Source of the DNA: Litomosoides sigmodontis
Lineage: Eukaryota > Nematoda > Chromadorea > Rhabditida > Onchocercidae
Assembly: GCA_963070105.1 (NCBI GenBank)
Contig: OY718803.1
Span: forward strand, 5,252,507-5,316,506
DNA length: 64,000 bases
Direction: 5' to 3'
In this document: positions 56,191 to 64,000 of the stretch, in pieces
Layout of the letters: every line of letters starts with the position of its first letter
How positions within the stretch are numbered: the stretch's first letter is position 1
The notes under the pieces: model-generated
Database searches by the model: none
Seen by the model: the letters and a program-made list of their open reading frames with translations, nothing else
Told to the model about the DNA's origin: nothing
Translations under genes and position numbers: made by a program

Positions 56191-58125
56191 ATGTTAATAT
56201 CTTGGAAATTGAGTAATTTGATTCTACCTTATTCGTATTATTTCATTCTTTTGTCGCTTTCTTGCGTCCTAACAAGAAGCAATACTTTTGCTAGTAATCC
56301 TGCTGATAATGGAGGTAACTGTAGACAATTTACACAAAGTAATCGACGTGTCTATGAATGCGTCAGTATTACACTTCAGAATATTCCACCAATTCCATCT
56401 GGAACGATGATTCTCAGAATCCTGAATTCCATGATAAAACAATTATTGATACTAAATAATACAGATGTTGTAACAGTAGTGATGAGTTTCTGCAATCTAT
56501 CGGATATCTCGCCGGACGCTTTCATTTTTGCAACTAATTTACGAAAACTTGATCTCTCACACAATCTGCTTCAAACTCTTGAGTTCAAGGGTGATTCTCA
56601 ATTTTCCATTCAAGATTTGATTGTCTCCTACAACGAGTTCACAGCTGTTCCATTCCTCTACTCCCTAGAACAGTTAACACATCTCGACCTTTCACATAAT
56701 AAAATTCGCTACCTTGTTGGGTATGATTTATTATTGCCCAAATTAGAAGTGATAGATCTCTCCTACAATCAACTTCATCTCATAAAGCCGACGCATTTCG
56801 GAGATGTGACGCGAATCATTGAACTGGATGGATGTCCATGGAGATGTGATTGCCATTTGCGAGATTTTGTAGCTTTTCAGCGGAAAACTTCAAGTGCTAA
56901 ATCTTCGCGCTGTTATGAGCCATCACAAATTCGTGGTGTCAATTGGAATGATCTTAGTTTAGAAGTAAGCGAAATTTTCTGTTTCAACACTCCAAACGGT
57001 ATTGAAACATCAGTCAATTGAATGCTTATTAAATGATGCGGGCGTGAAGAGCTCTAACAATACTTTCATAATTATGAAATATTAGAAAATCGAAAGCTTT
57101 TACACCCCTCAAAGTTTTCTATTTTAATTTTTCTGTGGAATAAATTGAAGAAAAGCTTACCATTCACGAATTAGAATATGTTAGTGAAGAAGAACTTCCT
57201 TATATGTTCTAACTGAGAAAAACTTTTCAGAAAACAATATCTTTCCATTTCTTATCGAAGGCATTTCAATTTCTTTAATTTTTAAAGAGCGTACTCATAG
57301 CTTGATAAATAGTGGTTGCAGGATTTCGCATGTGGACCGGTAATTGAAGCACCACTTCAGGAAACAGTACAGGTAAGGGAAGGTGAAACCACATCACTCC
57401 TATGTAATGTTTGGGGTGATCCTAAGCCCATTGTACAGTGGCATAAGAATGCGCTAACCCATCGGCTTCCTTATTCGGATGATGATCGAGTGGTGGTAGA
57501 AGCTGTTCCGTCAAGCAATGGAACATATCATCAGATGCATATTCGACGAACGATGCTTGAAGATGAAGCTACTTACTGGTGCGAAGCTACCACAGGCTTC
57601 CTCACCAGTACAAAGCGTTTCGACTTGCGAATTAATTTAATGAAGCGATTGAATGGAAATGGTGGAGGAAAGCTTCCAAACGTAAAAGCTTATGACGTCT
57701 TTTCAACATTTTGGGAAGGAAGTGAGGGATGGGAAGAAGCTGTACTGCAGTGGCCATTAATGTTTGTTATTGTATTATCAGCTGTAATAATATTCCTTGT
57801 CGCTTGTATTCTTCTGCTTGTCCATCGCTGTCGGATTCGGAGTCATTCAGATGCTTCTCGTATTAATCGATCGAAAAAAGCAGAAATTCTTAAAATAACA
57901 AAGCGAACAATGCATTCGACTTTGGCAATGACGGCAATGCAATTCAGTGAGCTATTGCAAATGCAAAAGTCAAAATCAAAACTATCAGAAATTGACGATC
58001 ATGAAGCATCACTATCATTACGAAGTGTCTTCTGGAGGAACGCCCATGAATTCACCGGAAAAGCACCTTTGGCGCAGCTTGATCGTGACACTTCTATGCT
58101 GCCACTTGTCCAAACTTCCTTGTAA
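56191..58125 (+). CDS. LRR-Ig single-pass transmembrane protein (IGLR/Kekkon-like)
   Basis: Two exons: 56191-56964 and 57322-58125, joined in phase 0 (DLSLE|DFACGP); 525 residues. The ATG is the first in frame after a TAA at 56125. Order: signal peptide (hydrophobic [18 protein letters not shown]); N-terminal cap with CRQFTQSN...YEC; about four leucine-rich repeats ([44 protein letters not shown]); LRR C-terminal cap [15 protein letters not shown]; one I-set Ig domain ([19 protein letters not shown] to [11 protein letters not shown]); a transmembrane helix ([20 protein letters not shown]); a basic stop-transfer; and a tail of about 100 residues ending QTSL, a class I PDZ-binding motif. Such LRR-Ig receptors act at the cell surface in neural adhesion or growth-factor signalling; a specific partner is not inferable. 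Neither exon looks broken. Confidence 0.87.
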
Positions 58126-61100
58126 TTATGAAGTGCCTTTATCTTGCTGGCAATTTACCTTCAATTTTGCTGCTTTTCATATGTTAATTACTTCTGGAAA
58201 GTTGCTAAATGAAATGTTTTAAGAAGTGGATGATAACCGTCTGATAATGGAGCATCCATCAAACTAACTGGTTTTATCCGAAACAGGTTTTGCTGAATTT
58301 TTCCAAAGCTTACAAAAAATCATCTGAGAAAGCAGTTGTTGCTGGATCGTAATTTCTGGAAGGATTGAATTGGTATGACTTTTGGAATTTTATAATTAGA
58401 AGAGAGTGATGTGGTAATAAGTGGTTGTAGTAATAAGTAGAAGTGACGTTTCATATGCTCCATTTACAGATTGTCATAATGTATGACCTCGTTCAACGTT
58501 TCTCAACCATTGAGTAAAGGTTAAGAATTGACCTAAAAAGAAGGAATGAGCTTTGCTTATCGAATCGCATCGTTCAATACGGTGGTAGGTATTTGAGAGA
58601 TATGAAGATCATATTATCAGAAATTGTAATAGGTGATGATGTTCACATTACTGCTTTCAGCTAACGCCTTCTAAACACGATTAGAGTAGGCGAGTGAATA
58701 TACTTTACCAATTTAACCCACTTAATTGCAGTTCCTTTGTCTCCATAGCACGTTTTTATAAAGGTTTACGAGTATTATGATTTCGATCAGTTTGTTATAC
58801 TTTGTTTAAAAGTGCTTTGGTCACTCATAGATAATAGAGAAGTGTCGGGAAGAGGACATTCAATGAGCAAATCTTACAATATCTAACTAGGCGTGACTGG
58901 CTAATTTGCATAATATGGATTTTTTGCATTGAAATCGGTTACCTTATATCTGCTGCGTTGTACCGCACCAACCTACGTTGGTACTTCTTACTCATTTGGT
59001 TTTTATTCGATAAAGCGGAAGAGGCAACTTGCAAAATGCTTGCTTATATAGCAACGAAATATCAGATCTCTGATTCAACACTTCGCCTAACTGCTAATTG
59101 CACTCAATGACGGCTTTCTATTTGAGCGTAAAAACGACGAATTCAAAAATGGCTTGAAAGAACTCACGACAGATCCCTTCTGCTTTACTACTACTTCAAA
59201 TGCAGAGAGTCGTCAATGTAGGGGGACACAGTTAGCTGTGTTTGTCATTTTACCAATACGATGAAATCAGTGATTACAGCTTTTCGGATTTCGCAACAGT
59301 GTCGGTGTTGTTGGTCAGTTCCTTCTTCCCTTTGACGGCAAAAAAGGGAGCAGTTTTTGAGTTGCATTCACACTTAATATGGATTTTTTGCATTACATTA
59401 CACTTATCTTCTGCACTTACTCTTCGACAACTTTTTAAATGTAATATTTCGGGTCTTGGAGCACTGGCCATTATTGATAAGTGTAAATGCTTTTTACATT
59501 CAATACAGGTGTTTACACTTTGAAGCACTTCCGCTGTGCTAATGAATTTTAGTCAAACATAAATACCGTGAAAGCCTCACAAAAAAAGAGCCAAAACTGT
59601 CACTAAATTCAACAGCGATGAGTCTGCAAGTACAACAGGAATTTGAATCGGTCACCACGAAAAGTAACATTGATTAGTATTAGTTCTGTTAAATCATCAC
59701 TGAAATTGCACATATCACGGACTTTTTCGGTATCACTCACCTGGAATGACCGATCGGTTTATTCTCATTTATTCAAAGGGTGCTTTACGCAGTCAGTAAA
59801 AATCAAGTAAAAATGTCTATCCATTTTTGCTTGAGTAAATCTTTTTTCAAAAGGATTGCAGTGTGTAAGAGCAATAAATAGCTATCGATGTAGCAGCGTT
59901 AGTTTCCTACCTCAAAATTCTCCGTTTCTTTCTCCGATCGCCAAAACCGGTCACTTAAGAAACCAAGCAAACGAATTTGTATTAGTAAATGATTGTACGT
60001 CAAATTGTTGAAGCAGTCTCAACAACTACACTGCCTCTCGGTAACTCCGTCTCCGTTAATCCAGCCAAAGCATCCGCTCAGATCTCCTTCAGACGTGTTA
60101 CGATCACGTTTGCTGTAGCTCGTGTCAGATGGTGAAGATGGTTGCATACAGTTATTTACATGCTCCATTCATCATTTTTCTCCTCTTAAATGTGATGTGG
60201 TAGGTTTGCGCGCAAGCAACTGGACTGGCATCATCTTAATGAACAGTATTGTCCTTTACAGCGTTATGCGTTAGGCATGAATTGCGTCGGACGACAGGCT
60301 CCATTCACCTTTCTCGGTAATGATGGAAGGAATGCTTGGCCTCACCTTACAAGGGCAAGCTAATTTGAAGCTCCATGGTGAATTGATTGACATAAGTTAA
60401 ACTGGGTCACTCTAACGCACTGCGAACATTGCTACTGTCTTCTATTTATGAGATGCTCGACAAGGATCATGTCCGGCCTCTTATGTCCGTAACTTTTCAG
60501 GTTCATGCGGATGGGCGCTTCACTTCTTATTTAGTCTTCCGAAACACAAGTTATACTTTTCAGGAGGTCCAACTCAAAACTGTTTAAATTTGTTCCTTGA
60601 AGAGTTTTGTTTGTTATCACAACTGACGCAACAGTTCACCGCAAACATCTATATTTGGTGTGTTCCATTCCGCTTCCGCACAGCAAAGAGGACTACTTAT
60701 CACATCTTCAGCGCATAGCTTTGTATGCATGTGAAGTGAAGTGAAGAGGCGATGAGGAACATACAATTACAACCGAAATAATAAAGCAGAAATGAATTGG
60801 CAGATAAATCGACTATCTACTACCACCGATGCTTTTGCAAAGGAACCATCTCAGAACATTTTTCATCTTCCTGTCATCTCAAAATTTGAATCACAAATGC
60901 GGTGAAAGGATATGTATAAATGCATTTGCACTATGCTCCTCCACATTAACCACAATTATGTGAATTTAGATATTTTTACTATTCTATTCTTGAAATAATA
61001 ATTAGTGAAAAGCCCGTCATTATAGCAATGCGCTGTTCACCCTTTTGCACTTCCAACCTTCATACATCACTTTGAAAGAAATTCTATAAGCAGCGTAACA

Positions 61101-63842
61101 TCGAAAGCGTCACACGATATTTTAGGATGCGTGAAGATTGTCTTAGCACCGGGTATTTACTATGCTCCGCTCCACAATCGTTTTTATCGCATCAACACTA
61201 CTAATGAATTGAACTGAAGTAACTTCCGCATGGATTGAAATTCAAATCTCAAATTTTATTCATTCCGCGGTATTTTTTGTTCACCCCAACAAGTTTATAC
61301 AGTGTCCTTCCTCCCTTTATTCCACAATTATCAGAACTTCCAACTACAACTACTTCACTCCTACTACATTTACTCCCATCTTGCCTCCTCGAAATCTTAA
61401 GGGGCAAGTGACAACCACTTGAAGTGTAGAAGAGCCCGGTTATTTTACGTGACACAGGTGCATTGGTTGGACAATAACGACTAATGATGATGAGATTGCG
61501 TGTGAAGGAGATACTAAGATGCTCTTTCCTAGACAGTACTCACTCTGTCACACTTCTTAGTTCTTTGTTAAATTTCTTCAGCGAAACCACAAATTTGACA
61601 GTAACATGGGCCACGATGACCTAATAAGCAGTGCGTTATTAGGTCTCCTTCGAGTGTGCAACAGAAAAGATTAAAAATCAGCAGTCACCAGAACCTTCCT
61701 CTGTTTGAGATCATGTCGCGAAGTTATATGGGTCAAGTTGCTAACAGATAGAGAGGGATGTAGAAACTCGTGCGCTATGTATCAGCCAGCACTTATGGTT
61801 ACTTGCGCCTGCATGAAACGTAGAAGGCTGACAGTCTCGACCGTTCAGCCAATCAGATCAACTTGCCCGTGTCGATTTACTTGCAGTCTTGGGAAATATG
61901 TCATCACATGTATCGCGACAGCTTCAACATTCCGTCCTGCCAAGTTTCGAATTAGAATTTTTTAAGTGAAGATTTATCGTAAGCTAACGAAAAGCTATTG
62001 GCAAAAAGATTTAGGAGCATTTGTGATCTATGTCTGTGCACTTTGCAATCGCATCACACTACATATTTCCAATAGTGTGACTGACATGCTTGGCTGCTGT
62101 GCATTATTGGATAACATTTCGATACTGTTATTTCTTAGATATTCCGAGTTTCATTCCATTCAAATTGCAACAGCTTTTTTCGGATTTATGTCTTTCGTAC
62201 CTGTTGCTATGTAACAAAATTACAGGCTTATGTAGCAGTGCAATATTTGGATTGACTTGACGCTGAACGCCGATATGAATTGTGGAATGACCTGAATCGT
62301 CATAGCAGGAGAATATTTTACTTCATACTATCTACAGATTTTGCACGGTAATAGTAACGTTTCAATTAGCATTTAGGAAATGCGTGCTTGGTTTAATCAA
62401 AAGGTTACGAATAAAAATTAAAATTGAGCAACATTTTCCATCTTAACAGCGGCACTGCTAAAGACTATGAGAAGCATTAAACGGGCATACAAAAGTATCA
62501 CACTAGTCTTTGTTATCTGGATAATAATGATAATAATCATAATCTTGAGACACACTTCAGAGAGTGAAGAACAGAATGATGTGATAGGAAACTGGTTCAT
62601 ATTTTACTAGCGCCTTTTAGAGTAGCTGTAAGTTGAAAGATACATATAATAAAGGAATATAGCAGAGCGCAATGAAGAAGTAATGAAATTATCGGTAACT
62701 ACTTGAGCTAATAAGTATCTAACTACGCTATAAAAAGTCTCCCGATGCTTATATTAGTGCTTAATCTAACGAGACGACCGCTTTTTACATGTTTAATAGC
62801 TCTTTGTAAGCAACTTCTACTTTTCATAACGAGACTGATTTTTTGCCTGAGGTAACCTGAGGTAACTCTTTCTGGTGTTTCATTATAGCTAAAACAAAAC
62901 GATTGACACACTGCGCGAATTTAATAGTTTGATTATCGGACGCCTTTTCAATGCCGAAGTATTCTCTTTATTGAAATAATAAATGTTGTTAGAGGTTTTT
63001 GCATATGGATTAGGAACGGACAGTGCGAATTTCTCCTAATTACCTTTTTCGCAGTGGTTTCGGCACGATCTGTTAAGATCACTGACAGAAAGTCTGTTAA
63101 GATCACTGACACTCTCCAAATTATTACAAAACACTTTATCACAATGAGTAGTATCAGCAAAGAATTCTGTATCTAACTCGGACTTGTATTTTCATGATTA
63201 TATTTTTGAGCTTTAAATGGCTTACCAACAAGAAGTTCACAAACAGGAAGCTTTTTAGGAATCGAGTTATCACTGGAGAAAATGATGAAGCGCAGGACAC
63301 ATACTGTTGAAGTGAATCCCAGCGGAAAATGAGAGCAGAAAGGTATCATGGAGTGCTTCATTATTCTTCGACCTGACGATTACCAAAATCAAAAACTATC
63401 CTCCACTGCTCCTCCTGTATGCTTCACTGCTAGGTTCACACTTCCTCTTCTCTAGTATTTGTATAAACTTCCTGAATTTTTATACTAATCTACAACTTTG
63501 TTTTTCATAATGTCACTTACTCTGCTTTTAACAAACCACATATAAGCTATATGTCGGCTGATGAATTTACTCTATCGGACGTCGAGTTATTACGTTTTAT
63601 AAATGCTGTATAGAACATTTCAGTTACCTGTTCCAACTTACACGAGACAGCTCTCCGAGCATAAAACCGTCATATTTACAAGCTAATAGAGTAGTAGTAT
63701 CCTTCCCTTCATGTGTTCTGTTATAATGGAGGGTTTTATACAACACAATGAGGCATCATTTAAGAAATTTGAGGGGGACGATTTCTGCTTCATAAAAGAT
63801 TCTGCAGTGGCCAATGGCTGTCTTGGTTTCCTACTTAGTGAT
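58126..63842. other. Non-coding, no gene recognised
   Basis: About 5.7 kb without a supportable exon. Plus-strand frames at 59242-59523 and 61705-62214 have no family pattern. A 20-bp sequence starting TAATATGGATTTTTTGCATT occurs at about 58911 and again near 59375. A 19-bp direct repeat lies at 63069-63111. If the Teashirt-like gene continues, this is still its intron. Confidence 0.5.
63069..63111. repeat. Short direct repeat, 19 bp x 2, period 24
   Basis: TCTGTTAAGATCACTGACA occurs at 63069-63087 and 63093-63111 with a five-base spacer. Confidence 0.9.
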
Positions 63843-63863
63843 ACACACACACACACACACACA
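63843..63863. repeat. (CA)n dinucleotide microsatellite
   Basis: About ten CA units near the right edge. Confidence 0.95.
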
Positions 63864-64000
63864 CCACACAAACACGAGTACATACGTGAGACTTTACCTG
63901 ATGCATTCATAGAATGGAATGGCGTGTGTCAAGTCTTGGGATGTAGCAATTTTGTGTCGCATCAATTTCTGTCAGAGAAAAGCAGGAAATGCGTGAATGT

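Noticed and set aside
61705..62214. Consecutive 86- and 82-codon plus-strand frames
   Set aside because: Different codon character from the called genes, no motif, no splice support.

Overview
The window is nuclear DNA of a nematode. Coding exons are short and separated by AT-rich introns with GT...AG ends. The best-preserved protein is an ortholog of the heterochronic regulator LIN-41, with the same RING, two B-boxes, coiled coil, filamin and NHL layout as the C. elegans protein. Microsatellites (AT, CA/GT, GGTA, CTA) are scattered through non-coding DNA. I cannot fix the species. A parasitic (clade III-like) nematode is only a guess, from AT richness and gene structure.

Layout. Nearly all recognisable genes between 0 and 49.3 kb lie on the minus strand. 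In transcription order from right to left they are: exocyst SEC8/EXOC4 (49.26-43.69 kb); a PSMG3/PAC3-like proteasome assembly chaperone (42.64-42.03); mitochondrial isoleucyl-tRNA synthetase (41.89-36.21); an unresolved small gene (35.97-34.96); a MADF/BESS DNA-binding protein (34.49-33.13); tRNA ligase RTCB (31.90-28.04); lin-41 (25.95-20.21); a 12-kb stretch with no intact gene; an unidentified 235-residue protein (8.18-6.55); mitochondrial Obg GTPase MTG2/GTPBP5 (5.57-3.55); and the first exon of a class A GPCR that runs off the left edge. On the plus strand are the first two exons of a Teashirt-type zinc-finger gene (50.47-51.69) and an LRR-Ig transmembrane receptor (56.19-58.13). The receptor may sit inside a very long Teashirt intron. 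From 58.2 to 64 kb I see no gene.

Function. Most are housekeeping genes (mitoribosome assembly, mitochondrial translation, tRNA splicing, secretion, proteasome assembly). Three look developmental: lin-41, Teashirt-like and LRR-Ig. The exon models were made by matching splice sites and reading phase by hand. For the seven best genes every exon length agrees with its translated length and every junction keeps phase.

The most interesting signals are around lin-41. There is an 8-mer let-7 seed match with extra 3' pairing inside its coding region, three more let-7 seed matches downstream of the stop codon, a possible overlapping upstream ORF, a probable GC-AG intron that decides B-box 1 spacing, and a GC-richer repeat-laden upstream region. 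Others are the Teashirt-like gene with an N-terminal NuRD-type motif, the tight psmg3/iars-2 pair, and two genes I cannot name.
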